From Denitratisoma oestradiolicum (GTDB lineage Bacteria > Pseudomonadota > Gammaproteobacteria > Burkholderiales > Rhodocyclaceae), in the NCBI RefSeq assembly GCF_902813185.1, contig NZ_LR778301.1, positions 1,550,001-1,614,000 of the forward strand: DNA of 64,000 nt, written 5' to 3'. The notes beneath the pieces were generated by a model. That model made no database searches, was not told the origin of the DNA, and was given only the letters and a program-made list of their open reading frames with translations. Positions 49,531 to 58,284 of the stretch are shown piece after piece (the first letter of the stretch is position 1; each line of letters begins with the position of its first letter). Position numbers and translations under genes: made by a program.

Positions 49531-49721
49531 AATGGACCGATTCCCTGGATGTCGCGATTGAACTGATCGAGCGCCACCCCGATGTGGACCCCACCCGTAT
49601 CAACTTTGTGGACCTGATGCGCTGGGTGATGGAACTGCCGGGCTTCGAGGAAGACCAGCGGCACTGCGGCGAGAAGCAACTGGAAGCCATCCAGCAGGCC
49701 TGGATCGACGAGCAGTCCTGA
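49527..49721 (+). CDS. iscX: Fe-S assembly protein IscX
   Basis: A small acidic protein (64 residues) that binds IscS and tunes desulfurase activity. [20 protein letters not shown] and DLMRWVMELPGFE match YfhJ/IscX over the full length. Overlaps fdx by ATGA. Confidence 0.96.
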   Translation: MKWTDSLDVAIELIERHPDVDPTRINFVDLMRWVMELPGFEEDQRHCGEKQLEAIQQAWIDEQS

Positions 49722-49725
49722 AGGC

Positions 49726-50511
49726 ATGGATGGCGGCCCCCTGATAGACAGCCACTGTCATCTGGACGCCGCCGAGTTCGATCCGGACCGGCCGGCAATG
49801 CTGGCCCGGGCGCGGGAGGCGGGCGTGACCACCCTGGTGGTGCCCGCCGTGGAGCGGGCGAATTTCGGCGCTGTCAGCGCCCTGTGCCGGGAATATCCCG
49901 AATGTCGTCCCGCCTACGGCATCCACCCGATGTATGTGGATCGTGCCCGGGAGGAAGACCTCGACGTGCTCAGGCAGACCCTGGAACGGGAGCCGGCCGT
50001 GGCCGTGGGCGAAATCGGTCTGGACCGCTTTGTCGAACCCCGGGACGACGCCCGCCAGGAATTCTTTTTTGTCGAGCAACTGAAGATCGCCCGGGACGCG
50101 GGTCTGCCGGTGATCCTTCATGTACGCCGGGCCATCGATCCGGTGCTCAAACAGTTACGCCGCATCCCCGTGCGGGGGGGCATCGCCCACGCCTTCAACG
50201 GCAGCCGCCAGCAGGCGGAGGAATTCATCAGGCTGGGTTTCAAGCTGGGCTTCGGCGGGGCCATGACCCATCCCCGCGCCCTGCGCATCCGCGAACTGGC
50301 GGCCAGCCTGCCCCTGGAGGCTCTGGTGCTGGAAACCGATGCGCCGGACATTCCTCCCGAGTGGCTGGGGAGAGGGCGCAACGAACCGGCGCAACTGCCC
50401 CGGATCGCCGCAGTCCTGGCCCAACTGCGCCAGGTGAACGCAAGAGAGGTGGCCGCAGCCACCTCCCTTAACGTCCGTAAGGCCCTGCCGGGCCTTACGG
50501 ATACCGTGTGA
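49726..50511 (+). CDS. TatD-family metal-dependent hydrolase
   Basis: A 261-residue TIM-barrel hydrolase of the TatD/YjjV group. Metal ligands in LIDSHCHLD, GEIGLDRF, VILHVRRA, AHAFNG and ETDAPD. Family members act as DNA or RNA 3' exonucleases or D-aminoacyl hydrolases; the exact role is open. It begins 4 bp after iscX, so it is likely co-transcribed with the isc genes. Its 3' end carries a perfect hairpin (50475-50500). Confidence 0.88.
   Translation: MDGGPLIDSHCHLDAAEFDPDRPAMLARAREAGVTTLVVPAVERANFGAVSALCREYPECRPAYGIHPMYVDRAREEDLDVLRQTLEREPAVAVGEIGLDRFVEPRDDARQEFFFVEQLKIARDAGLPVILHVRRAIDPVLKQLRRIPVRGGIAHAFNGSRQQAEEFIRLGFKLGFGGAMTHPRALRIRELAASLPLEALVLETDAPDIPPEWLGRGRNEPAQLPRIAAVLAQLRQVNAREVAAATSLNVRKALPGLTDTV
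50475..50500. repeat. Perfect hairpin in the 3' end of the TatD-family gene
   Basis: CCGTAAGGCCC, loop TGCC, GGGCCTTACGG: 11-bp perfect stem within the last codons. No T run follows. It sits just before the convergent DUF2892 gene and may shield mRNA 3' ends or stop transcription in a factor-dependent way. Confidence 0.55.
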
Positions 50512-50520
50512 GTCTCCGGC

Positions 50521-50718
50521 TTACTTTTCCGCCTTGTTCATGGGGCAGGTGTTGATGCCCAGCAGGGGGTAGGCCGGGCAAAAACCCACCAGGCCGGTGG
50601 CCAGGGGGACCACGCCAATCCAGGCCCACACCGGGCCGCCCATCAGCGCCCAGGCGAGCAGGGCCAGACCGGCCAAAATGCGCAGAACACGATCGATACC
50701 GCCGACATTCAGTTTCAT
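50521..50718 (-). CDS. DUF2892 small inner-membrane protein
   Basis: A 65-residue protein of the DUF2892 (YgaP membrane-part) type. N-terminal MKLNVGGIDRVLRILAGLAL, two hydrophobic helices (about 12-28 and 32-50) and the FCPAYPLLGINTCP end typical of the family. GAAGGAGATT precedes the ATG at 50718. Members are often near sulfur-handling rhodaneses; no partner is seen here. Confidence 0.85.
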   Translation of the reverse strand: MKLNVGGIDRVLRILAGLALLAWALMGGPVWAWIGVVPLATGLVGFCPAYPLLGINTCPMNKAEK

Positions 50719-50788
50719 GCTGGAATCTCCTTCGGGTTGATGACGCAAGAATTTGACCACGGCCTGCCGCGCCGGTCTGTAACCAATG

Positions 50789-51517
50789 TCACCCAGGGCG
50801 GGTGGTCATGGTGGGCGCGTCGGCACGATAGACCATCAGCCAGAAGCCGGAACTTACCACCCACTCGGCGGCCACCAGCTCCACCGGATGGCGATGGCTG
50901 AAATCGGCGAGCAGGGACTCGTCGCAAATATTCGAGTAGGAAAAATAGGCGGCACCACCGGGCTTGAGATAGCGTGGAAGGTCCTGAAAGAAACGCTCGG
51001 CGAGCCCCCCTGCCGTATCGTCCAGGGCCTGGTGGGTGGAGCCATGGTGGGCCGTGTGCATCAGGGGCAGGTTGAACAACACCGTATCGAAGGTTTCGCC
51101 CCCCACTGGCTCGAACAGATCGCCCTGAAGGATGCGCGTGCGCTGCTCCAGCCCCGCTTTGCGCGCATTGCTGGCGCTGGTTCTGATGGCCTCGGCACTG
51201 ATATCCAACATCACGGCCTGCTCGGCCAGGGACTGATGCAGCAGGGCGAGGCTCAGCACACCGGTGCCGCAGCCCAGCTCCAGCAGATGGCCCAGGCTGC
51301 GATTCTCCCGCAGCAGGGTGCGCAGGGTGAAATGGCTGCTGGAGGTGGCATGGGGGTGGTACAGCCCCGGCGCCGCCTCGATCTCCAGGCCGCAGACCTG
51401 ATAGTGGGCCAGGCGATCCAGGGACTGGATGTGGGCTGCGTGGGCGTCGATCGCAAAGGGCGAGAGCAGATTGGAAAGACCCTTGGGCAGTCGTCCTGAT
51501 TGAATCTCCGCAAGCAT
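50789..51517 (-). CDS. Class I SAM-dependent methyltransferase
   Basis: A 242-residue methyltransferase of the RsmC/HemK-like fold. The SAM motif I is LLELGCGTGVLSLALL, motif II region AVMLDISAEAIRTS, and the NPPY-equivalent is FNLPLMH, pointing to N-methylation of a base or amide, though the motif is non-standard. An N-terminal part of about 60 residues precedes it. Target unknown. It stands upstream of the DUF2892 gene on the same strand. Confidence 0.8.
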   Translation of the reverse strand: MLAEIQSGRLPKGLSNLLSPFAIDAHAAHIQSLDRLAHYQVCGLEIEAAPGLYHPHATSSSHFTLRTLLRENRSLGHLLELGCGTGVLSLALLHQSLAEQAVMLDISAEAIRTSASNARKAGLEQRTRILQGDLFEPVGGETFDTVLFNLPLMHTAHHGSTHQALDDTAGGLAERFFQDLPRYLKPGGAAYFSYSNICDESLLADFSHRHPVELVAAEWVVSSGFWLMVYRADAPTMTTRPG

Positions 51518-51606
51518 GGGGTGGGGAGGGTGGTTGTGATCGGGGGTGTATTTTAACCTGAGTAAAACAGTCTGGCATTGGCGATGCCCCGAGGGATGCA
51601 GCCAGG

Positions 51607-51760
51607 GCCGAGTTCTGGTTGGGAGCCGGGACTCGCCCCGGCGGGCGAGGGGCGATGCCCTCGCCCATGGCCCAGGTAGCGCACCCCCACCTATCCTCCC
51701 CCGCCAGGCGGGGGAGGTAACCAGTCACCCCGCCCGTGGGGCGGGGACGGGGGTGGGCAC
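51607..51760. repeat. GC-rich repeat cluster (family B) upstream of the methyltransferase
   Basis: Several inverted repeats in tandem: CCTCCCCCGCC/GGCGGGGGAGG (51695-51717), CCCCGCCC/GGGGCGGGG (51729-51746) and an outer CACCCCCACC/GGGGGTGGG pair (51683-51757). The right part, read on the minus strand, matches the unit at 11541. No coding potential is apparent. Confidence 0.65.
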
Positions 51761-52148
51761 TTCGATTGCGCCAGCACGACGGCTCGCCGTCGCGCCCTAC
51801 CGCCCCGGCCCTGCGGGCTCCCCTCCCTCCAGAAGCCCCGTCGGGCCGGCGGCTAAACTCGCCTGCGGCTCAAACATAGCCGCCGAAAATCCCCCGCCGT
51901 GACTTCCTCCGGTCGGCGGGTCAGAAGGGGCAGGGCACCGAGCGTATTGCGTAGGCATGAACCCTGCGGGGGTCTGATATGCTTCGGCGAAATTTCCGGC
52001 CCTGAACGCAAGGTCTTTCCACGCGCCCAAAGGATGGATATGGAAAATTCTATTTGGCTACCTCTGGAAAACATTTGCCATATCTGGCCGACGTTTTTCA
52101 GATGTGGATATTGGAGTATGCCGGACACTTCATTCGTTAAGTCTCTAT
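51761..52148. other. Non-coding junction between GC-rich repeats and an AT-rich island
   Basis: I see no convincing gene here. The left part (to about 51990) is GC-rich, with short inverted repeats such as CGGCGGCTA/TAGCCGCCG near 51847-51887. The base composition drops sharply from about 52010. No integrase, tRNA end or clear direct repeat marks the edge. Confidence 0.5.
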
Positions 52149-52556
52149 ATGGCTCTATCCGATTTTGAGAGTGAAGATGTTGCACTGCTGGCATCAGTGG
52201 CAATTGCAACGATCGCAGCAGTCATCGACACTTTTTACGGTAGCCCAGTGTTCAAAGCGCTAAAAATTCTGAGCCTCTTTCTTAGCCTTGGGTTGGCCTA
52301 TCATCGAATCAAGACAAGTAAGCCCTATTTCAAAGACATGCCAGAGTCCGCATGGAAGGCCGTCGGACAGCAATACGAGGTTCGTATTTCGAAGTCTGAG
52401 CACGGCCGTGGAAAATCTCCACATGCCAGATGTTTGGTCCCTGGTCAGACCGGTGGGTTTGCAGAATGTTGGGCCGATGCTGAAGTTGGGAGCGATGGTG
52501 AGGTTGTAGTTCAAGTTAATTCGCCCGCCGCTCTTCGTATAGAAATCAGAAAGTGA
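52149..52556 (+). CDS. Hypothetical small membrane protein
   Basis: I do not recognise this 135-residue protein. It has two hydrophobic segments (about residues 11-28 and 36-50), then a soluble tail of about 80 residues ending in VVVQVNSPAALRIEIRK. The start is uncertain: ATG at 52149 or GTG at 52104, neither with a good ribosome site. Base composition is clearly lower in GC than the surroundings, which suggests acquisition. It lies upstream of the toxin-antitoxin-like pair, same strand, 63 bp apart. Confidence 0.5.
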   Translation: MALSDFESEDVALLASVAIATIAAVIDTFYGSPVFKALKILSLFLSLGLAYHRIKTSKPYFKDMPESAWKAVGQQYEVRISKSEHGRGKSPHARCLVPGQTGGFAECWADAEVGSDGEVVVQVNSPAALRIEIRK

Positions 52557-52619
52557 AAAGCAAGCACAGCCCAAGACCTGATAAGCAGGCGACAGACCAC
52601 GGTTTCCGCTAATCTTTAA

Positions 52620-52814
52620 ATGAGCTTCAAGTATCGGCTCGCCTATGTAGTTCGTGGCGAATGCGTTTTCCGTTACGACAATGAGGTGGGGAAAGGTGAT
52701 CATCGACATGTTGGTGGAATTGAAAGCACCTACACCTTCACAACCCCGGAGCAATTGATTGCCGACTTCCAACGTGACATTGAGAGGTGGAACGATGAAA
52801 ACTGTGACTCTTGA
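52620..52814 (+). CDS. TumE/DUF6516-like toxin component, probably N-terminally shortened
   Basis: A 64-residue protein with FKYRLAYVVRGECVFRYDNEVGKGDHRH (split) and TFTTPEQLIADFQRDIERW, the core of the DUF6516/TumE family linked to toxin-antitoxin modules. Members as I know them carry some 30 more residues before the KYRL motif. Here an in-frame TAA directly precedes the ATG, so the gene looks truncated or has lost its start. Its 3' end overlaps the HTH gene by 20 bp, as toxin-antitoxin pairs do. Activity is doubtful. Confidence 0.65.
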   Translation: MSFKYRLAYVVRGECVFRYDNEVGKGDHRHVGGIESTYTFTTPEQLIADFQRDIERWNDENCDS

Positions 52815-53142
52815 CGTTCGCCCGCCCTCTGACGCGATGGCGGACTTCATTCAGGCCTGGAAAACGGGCAAGCCGCAACGATCCGCCCGCATTAGCTTTG
52901 CCACTCCCGAACTGCTCTGGAAGGTACTTACCGAAAAGCGGTGGGAGCTCTTGAAGGCATTGTGTGGGGCCGGTCCAGTATCAATTCGTGAGGTTGCTCG
53001 TCGCGTTGGCCGAGACGTAAAGGCTGTTCACGGCGATGTAATGGCTTTGCTAAACGCTGGTGTGCTTGTCCGCACAGAGGACGGCCAGATTCTCTTTCCG
53101 TTTGAGGCCGTGAAGGTCGAGTTTCTGTTACAGGCCGCATAG
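52795..53142 (+). CDS. HTH-type antitoxin-like regulator
   Basis: A 115-residue protein with a winged-helix region (ELLWKVLTEKRWELLKALCGAGPVSIREVARRVGRDVKAVHGDVMALLNAGVL, split), similar to the MarR-like HTH partners of DUF6516 toxins. GAGGTGG precedes the ATG at 52795. Probably binds the module's own promoter and neutralises the partner. It is the last gene of the AT-rich island; normal GC content returns soon after. Confidence 0.72.
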   Translation: MKTVTLDVRPPSDAMADFIQAWKTGKPQRSARISFATPELLWKVLTEKRWELLKALCGAGPVSIREVARRVGRDVKAVHGDVMALLNAGVLVRTEDGQILFPFEAVKVEFLLQAA

Positions 53143-53230
53143 AACGTTCATGAACCCGCTTCCGATTCCCTAAGCAACAATTGACCATATGCTCCGCCGC
53201 CCGCGCCCGGCCCGGGTTTGGGCATCCCCC

Positions 53231-53893
53231 TCAGCGGGGGCCGGAGATGCGGCGCAGGCCTTCCGGGTCGAGGATCTCGATCTGTTCCCGGCCCAGGCGG
53301 ACCAGGCCCTGTTCGGCGAAACCCTTGAGCAGCCGGCTCACCATTTCCCGCACGCTGCCCAGTTCGTCGGCCAGTTGCTGGTGGGTGCGATAGAGGACGC
53401 GGCCGTGGCCCAGCAGCAGGTCGGCCAGGCGCTGGTCCAGTTTGCGGAAGGCCACTTCCTCCACCAGGGTCATCAGGTCCGCCATGCGCTCGGCGAAGAG
53501 GTCGAAGACAAAGGCGCGGAAGGCGGGCACCGCCATCAGTTGCTCGAACAGGACGGCGGGCAGCAGCAGCAGGCGGGTCTCGCCCTCGCTCACGCCCCGG
53601 GCCGTATAGGGCTGGTGGCCCAGCAGGCAGCCGGAACTGATGATGCAGGACTCGCCGGGGAAGATCCGGTACAGAGGCAGCTCCCGCCCGTTGGCGGCGG
53701 ACTTGACCACCCGCACCGAGCCGGCGAGGACCAGGGGAAAACCCGGGCAGGGCTGGCCCGCGTCGAAGAGGGTGGTGCCGGCCGGCACGCTCAGCTCCTG
53801 GGCAGCCGTCAGGCAGGACTGGCGCAGGGGTTCGGGCAGCTCGGCGAAGACCGGGTAGAGGGATGCGATGGTGTCGTGGGCTGGGGTGGTCAT
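53231..53893 (-). CDS. Crp/Fnr-family transcriptional regulator
   Basis: A 220-residue regulator: N-terminal cyclic-nucleotide-binding beta-roll (about 15-130, with GTTLFDAGQPCPGFPLVLAGSVRV split) and a C-terminal winged helix (THQQLADELGSVREMVSRLLKGFAEQGLV split). It lacks the N-terminal Cys cluster of FNR; Cys residues in PCPGF, CIIS and GCLLG are possible redox sensors. The ATG at 53893 fits the family better than one 21 codons up. Likely monocistronic; ligand unknown. Confidence 0.87.
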   Translation of the reverse strand: MTTPAHDTIASLYPVFAELPEPLRQSCLTAAQELSVPAGTTLFDAGQPCPGFPLVLAGSVRVVKSAANGRELPLYRIFPGESCIISSGCLLGHQPYTARGVSEGETRLLLLPAVLFEQLMAVPAFRAFVFDLFAERMADLMTLVEEVAFRKLDQRLADLLLGHGRVLYRTHQQLADELGSVREMVSRLLKGFAEQGLVRLGREQIEILDPEGLRRISGPR

Positions 53894-53950
53894 GGCCGGA
53901 TGATGACATGGATTGGAGCGCTTTCCATGTCCCGTGGAATTAGGTTCCCC

Positions 53951-54023
53951 CGTCATTCCGGCGCAGGCCGGAATCCAGGTTTTTGGTGCGCAAACCGGGT
54001 CCCGGCCTGCGCCGGGACGACGG
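53951..54023. repeat. Composite palindromic repeat (family A), second copy
   Basis: CGTCATTCCGGCGC/GCCGGAAT unit (53951-53975) followed by CCAGG, a short middle and TCCCGGC/GCCGGGA (54000-54016), closing with CGACGG. Same layout as the repeat at 7842-7917, with the left module nearly identical. It fills most of the 153-bp gap between the LpxH-like and Crp/Fnr genes. Confidence 0.75.
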
Positions 54024-54046
54024 TTTATATGGGATTGCCCTGGGGT

Positions 54047-54826
54047 TCAGGCCGGGATTTTCTCCGCCATATCCTGTGCCTCCGGTTGATCGGCTCCGTT
54101 CCAGTGGATCAGTTCCATGCGGCCGTTCATGTGCTCGACGATGGCGGTGCAGCTATCCACCCAGTCGCCGCAGTTGATGTAACGCAGACCCTCCACTTCC
54201 TTGATGGCGGCCCAGTGGATATGGCCGCAGATCACCCCGTCCATGCCCCGCTCCCGGGCGGTGTGGACCACCGAGTCCTCGAAGTCGAAGATGAAGCTGA
54301 CGGCGGTCTTGATCCGGCGTTTGGCATAGCCCGCCAGGGACCAGTAGCCCGGCCGGCCCAGGCGGCGGCGCAGCCAGGAAATCCAGCCATTGGTGCGCAC
54401 CAGCAGGTTGTAGAAGACATCGCCGAGGATCGCCACCCAGCGATGGTAGCGGGTCACCTGGTCGAACTCGTCCCCATGGGTGACCAGATAGCGGCGCCCG
54501 TCCAGGGCCGTGTGCACATGCTCATGGACCACCTGGATATCACCGAAGGACATGCCCACGTATTCCCGCAATGCTTCGTCGTGGTTGCCCGGAATCAGGA
54601 ACACCGCTTCCCCGTGCCGTGCCCGGCGCAGCACCTTCTGCACCACGGTGTTCTGGGCGCTGTTCCAGGCGATGCTGCGGCTCATGGCCCAGAAATCCAC
54701 GATGTCACCCACCAGATAGAGGATATCGGCCGGGTATTCCCGCAGGAACTCCAGCAGGCGTTCGGCCTGACAGGCCCGGGTGCCGAGATGAAGGTCGGAG
54801 ATGAAAACCGTGCGTACCTGGGGCAT
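54047..54826 (-). CDS. LpxH-like metallophosphoesterase (UDP-2,3-diacylglucosamine diphosphatase family)
   Basis: A 259-residue calcineurin-like phosphoesterase. Metal motifs are FISDLHLGT, LVGDIVDFWA, IPGNHDEALR, THGDEFD and GHIHWA. It is annotated in many genomes as UDP-2,3-diacylglucosamine pyrophosphatase (lipid A pathway), but it belongs to the longer LpxH-like branch, so the substrate is not certain. It lies 10 bp after the EAL-CBS-GGDEF gene and closes a four-gene operon that starts with a glycosyltransferase. Confidence 0.82.
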   Translation of the reverse strand: MPQVRTVFISDLHLGTRACQAERLLEFLREYPADILYLVGDIVDFWAMSRSIAWNSAQNTVVQKVLRRARHGEAVFLIPGNHDEALREYVGMSFGDIQVVHEHVHTALDGRRYLVTHGDEFDQVTRYHRWVAILGDVFYNLLVRTNGWISWLRRRLGRPGYWSLAGYAKRRIKTAVSFIFDFEDSVVHTARERGMDGVICGHIHWAAIKEVEGLRYINCGDWVDSCTAIVEHMNGRMELIHWNGADQPEAQDMAEKIPA

Positions 54827-54836
54827 GGCGTCTCGA

Positions 54837-56681
54837 TCAATTTGTGAGTGGGAGCGCCCCAGTCACCGGGGAGGGGCGCGTCTGGCGGCGTTCGATGAAC
54901 AGATGCTGACCACCGTGTTTCTTCTTGGCCTGCTTCTTGGCCTGGGACATGGAGGCGGAGACTTCATGGTGGCTGTGGAATTCCCCGGGGCCTACGGGAA
55001 CGCAGCCGATGGACAGACCCGGAGGCAGATGAAAGATCGCCTGCCCCTTCCGGTCTTCGCCCCAGTAGCCGCCCAGGCCCAAATGCTCGGCGGAAAGAAA
55101 GGCATCCATGCCCCGCTGGAATTCCGCCACCACGGTTTCCAGGCTTTTCAGCCATTGAGACTGTTGCAGCAGCAGCACGAAGTCGTCGCCGCCCACATGG
55201 CCGAGAAAATCCAGCCGGTGATCGCAATGGCGCGATAGCAGGCCCCCCAGGTACTGGATGATCTCGTCGCCCCGGCGATAGCCATAGGCGTCGTTGTAGG
55301 GCTTGAAATTGTCGATGTCGCAATAGCAGGCGATGAAGGGTGCGGAGCCTTCCAGCAGCCGATCAATGTGTTCATTGATGGGCACATTGCCCGGCAACTG
55401 GGTCAGGGGGTTGGCGTAGCGGGCCGCCCGAATCTGCATGTCGGTGATCAGCACCATCAGGTCCTGGGTGCTGCCGATACCTCGGTAGCGGCCATCCTCG
55501 CTGATCACGAAGCCATCCAGCATGTGGTGCTGGGCGCTCTGGCCCAGCAGGCGACCGGCCTCCTGGACGCTGATGCGATGATCCAGCACCAGGGGCTGGG
55601 CATCCATCATCAGGGTGCAGGGCTTTTTGCCGAAGAGTTCCCGGCGGAAGGGGCGGGCAAAGCGGTCGGTCAGGGAATAGCGGTTCACCAGTCCCAGGGG
55701 CACTCCCGCGCCCTCCACCACTGGAACCACCATCAGCTCCGGATTTGCCTCGAAGTGAGCATAGAGTTCCTCGTTGCTGGTGGTCGGTGTGACCGGTGTG
55801 ACCTCCCGCATCAAGCTGCGTATGGTCCGGGCCGTGGTGGTGGCCTGGGGAAAGACGATGCGCTGATTGCGTGCCAGCAGTTCGTTCACCGCCTTGTTGG
55901 GGGTGCGTTCGGGGTCTGTGACCGGGCGGGCGATCAGGAAGCCCTGGCCGAACTCGATGCCCAGATCCCGCACCGTGGCGAATTCCGCTTCGGTCTCGAT
56001 GCCTTCGGCGATCAACTGGGCCTGGGAAATTTCCGCCAGTTCGTGCATCGCCTTGACCAGATGGAACTTCATCGCGTCATCGGCGATGCCACTGATGAAG
56101 TGCCGGTCGATCTTGACGAAGTCGGGGCGGATCTCCGACCACATGCGCAGGTTGGAAAAGCCTTCCCCCAGATCATCCACCGCGATCCGGTAGCCCAGGC
56201 GGCGGTAGGCCGAGAGCACGTCCTTGAAGCTGGAGAAGTCCTCCACCTGCTGGTTTTCCGTGATCTCGATGACGATGCGATGGGGCGAGAGCTCCAGCCG
56301 TTCCAGGAGCCGGGCCGTGGCACCGTTGAGAAAACGGGGGTCGGCCAGGCAACGGGCGCTGACATTGATGAACAAGGTTCCCGGCAGATGCTGACGGGCA
56401 AAGTCCTCCAGTTGCACTTCCCGGCAACGCCGCGAGAATTCCATGCTTCGGCCGTCGCGCTCGGCCAGATTGAACAGATCGGCTGGCATCCGCCAGGGGC
56501 TGTTCTCCGGCCCCCGGATCAGGGCCTCGAAACCGAGATAGCTGCGGGTGCGCAGGTCGAGGATGGGCTGGAAAACCGGCGTTAGCATCTGCTCCTCGGT
56601 GATCAGGCGACTCAGGCATTGCTGATCGGCGCTTGTCAGGCAGGGCATGACCGTGGTTTTCGGCGGCTGATAGTCCGGCAT
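54837..56681 (-). CDS. EAL-CBS-GGDEF c-di-GMP signalling protein
   Basis: A 614-residue cytosolic protein. The N-terminal EAL domain (about 35-270) keeps EALIRG, INVSARCL, IEITENQ, VDDLGEGFSNL, VKIDRHF and AEGIETEAEF. Two CBS motifs follow (about 285-410), then GGDEF with HVGGDDFVLLL (Asp for Glu, the allowed GGDDF form). Both activities could be present, gated by nucleotide binding to CBS. Its start coincides with the MCP stop (1-bp overlap), so chemosensing and c-di-GMP output are tightly linked. Confidence 0.9.
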   Translation of the reverse strand: MPDYQPPKTTVMPCLTSADQQCLSRLITEEQMLTPVFQPILDLRTRSYLGFEALIRGPENSPWRMPADLFNLAERDGRSMEFSRRCREVQLEDFARQHLPGTLFINVSARCLADPRFLNGATARLLERLELSPHRIVIEITENQQVEDFSSFKDVLSAYRRLGYRIAVDDLGEGFSNLRMWSEIRPDFVKIDRHFISGIADDAMKFHLVKAMHELAEISQAQLIAEGIETEAEFATVRDLGIEFGQGFLIARPVTDPERTPNKAVNELLARNQRIVFPQATTTARTIRSLMREVTPVTPTTSNEELYAHFEANPELMVVPVVEGAGVPLGLVNRYSLTDRFARPFRRELFGKKPCTLMMDAQPLVLDHRISVQEAGRLLGQSAQHHMLDGFVISEDGRYRGIGSTQDLMVLITDMQIRAARYANPLTQLPGNVPINEHIDRLLEGSAPFIACYCDIDNFKPYNDAYGYRRGDEIIQYLGGLLSRHCDHRLDFLGHVGGDDFVLLLQQSQWLKSLETVVAEFQRGMDAFLSAEHLGLGGYWGEDRKGQAIFHLPPGLSIGCVPVGPGEFHSHHEVSASMSQAKKQAKKKHGGQHLFIERRQTRPSPVTGALPLTN

Positions 56682-58261
56682 CAGGCACTCACCAGACGGA
56701 AACGGTTCACCAGTCCGCCCATGGCATCGGCCACACCCACCAGTTGCTGGATGTCCGCGCTGGCGGCGTCCATCTGCCCCCGGGTCTGATCGGTGGTGAT
56801 GGCCAGGGTCTCGACGCTGGCGCTGATGGCGTCGCTGGCCTGGGATTGGCCCTCGGTGGCCGTGGCGATCTGGCGCATCATTTCGGCCACCCCGGTGGCG
56901 GTGGTTTCAATGTCCGCAAGCACGGCAAGTACCTGAAGGCTGCCGGCGCAGCCTTCTTCGGCGGCCTGGCGCACCTCGTTCATGGAGGACGAGGTAGTCC
57001 GGGTGATGCTGTTCAGGGTATTCAGCAGGCCGCTGATTTCGGTGGTGGATTGAGCGGTGCGCTCGGACAGGGTGCGCACCTCGTCGGCCACCACGGCGAA
57101 GCCCCGGCCATGCTCGCCGGCCCGGGCCGCCTCGATGGCCGCATTGAGGGCCAGCAGGTTGGTCTGGTCGGCAATGTCCTTGATCAGGGCGCTGACATGG
57201 CTGATGCGCTCGATGGCCTGGCTGAGGGAGATGACTTGGTCGGCTGTATTGACGACGGTGCGCTGGAGAAATTCCAGGCGCTCCACGGCATCATTGCCCA
57301 TGCGGCGCACGTCGCTGGTGAGGGCGCGGGTATTGGCCGAGGCTTCGGCCGCGTTGCCTGAATTGGCAGCCACCGCCTTGATGGCATCGCGGATACTCCC
57401 GATGGCCGAGGTCACCTGCTCGGTGCGCCGGGCCTGCTCGTCGCTTCCCGAGCGGGCCTCGTGGGCGCTGCTGGCGATGGTGCGGGCATGACCATGGATG
57501 GCCCCGGCGGCCTGGTGGATGTCGGCCAGGATGCCTTCGAAGGTGGCGACGAAGCGGTTGATGGCCTCGGCGACTTCTCCCAGTTCGTTCCGCGCCGTTG
57601 TTGGCAGACGATGGGAAAGATCGCCTTCGGCCAGACGTGCGGCGCCCGCCTTCATGGTGATCACCTGGGCCTTGAGGTCGGCGCCGAAGCGGACCTGCAA
57701 CAGGAAGATCGCCAGCCCGGCCAGAATCAAGGGCGCGATCACCCCGCCCACGATACGATCGATCTGGGCCTCGATCCGCGCTTGCCCGGTGCTGGCGGTC
57801 TCGGTGCGGGCCTGGACCAGTTCATCGAGTTTCGCCACCAGGGGCACCAGATGCAGGTTGTAGATCTGGTCCGGAATCGCCAGGGCATCCTGGGGGGCGC
57901 TGGCGAATATTTTCAGGGCGCTTTGCAACTGGCGCCGGTATTCCCGCCAGTTGGACAGGACGGCATCATCGGCGCCAGCCCGATCCGCCAGATCCGCCGC
58001 CAGGGCCGGCCATTGGGCTTCGATCAAGGCATGGGTCTGTTCCAGTTGCCGGGGCGTGCTGTCGGCCAGCAGGTCGACGCGGGACACCGCCAGCACCGAG
58101 GCCTTGATGTTGGTCAGGCTGTGGATGAAGTTGGCGTTGCGCGTGTGCTCGTTGAAGGCCTGCTTCAGTTGATGCAGTTGCAGGGCGGTGAGGGCGATCA
58201 CGATCAGCATGGAGAGGCCCCCGATGACGGTGATGAGACGTAGACGATTAACGATGCGCAT
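56681..58261 (-). CDS. Methyl-accepting chemotaxis protein
   Basis: A 526-residue transmembrane receptor: TM1 about 9-28, periplasmic four-helix-like sensor to about 175, TM2 about 178-198, HAMP (about 200-250) and a signalling hairpin with the conserved tip [34 protein letters not shown] (split). No C-terminal pentapeptide for CheR tethering. Ligand unknown. It lies 23 bp after the glycosyltransferase gene. Confidence 0.92.
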   Translation of the reverse strand: MRIVNRLRLITVIGGLSMLIVIALTALQLHQLKQAFNEHTRNANFIHSLTNIKASVLAVSRVDLLADSTPRQLEQTHALIEAQWPALAADLADRAGADDAVLSNWREYRRQLQSALKIFASAPQDALAIPDQIYNLHLVPLVAKLDELVQARTETASTGQARIEAQIDRIVGGVIAPLILAGLAIFLLQVRFGADLKAQVITMKAGAARLAEGDLSHRLPTTARNELGEVAEAINRFVATFEGILADIHQAAGAIHGHARTIASSAHEARSGSDEQARRTEQVTSAIGSIRDAIKAVAANSGNAAEASANTRALTSDVRRMGNDAVERLEFLQRTVVNTADQVISLSQAIERISHVSALIKDIADQTNLLALNAAIEAARAGEHGRGFAVVADEVRTLSERTAQSTTEISGLLNTLNSITRTTSSSMNEVRQAAEEGCAGSLQVLAVLADIETTATGVAEMMRQIATATEGQSQASDAISASVETLAITTDQTRGQMDAASADIQQLVGVADAMGGLVNRFRLVSA

Positions 58262-58284
58262 AGGGGGAGTCTCTTGGGTCAGCG

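Noticed and set aside
52260..52850. A 196-codon minus-strand frame across the AT-rich island
   Set aside because: It overlaps all three plus-strand genes, two of which match known families; the translation shows no domain I recognise. Less GC bias here makes it harder to exclude than the others.
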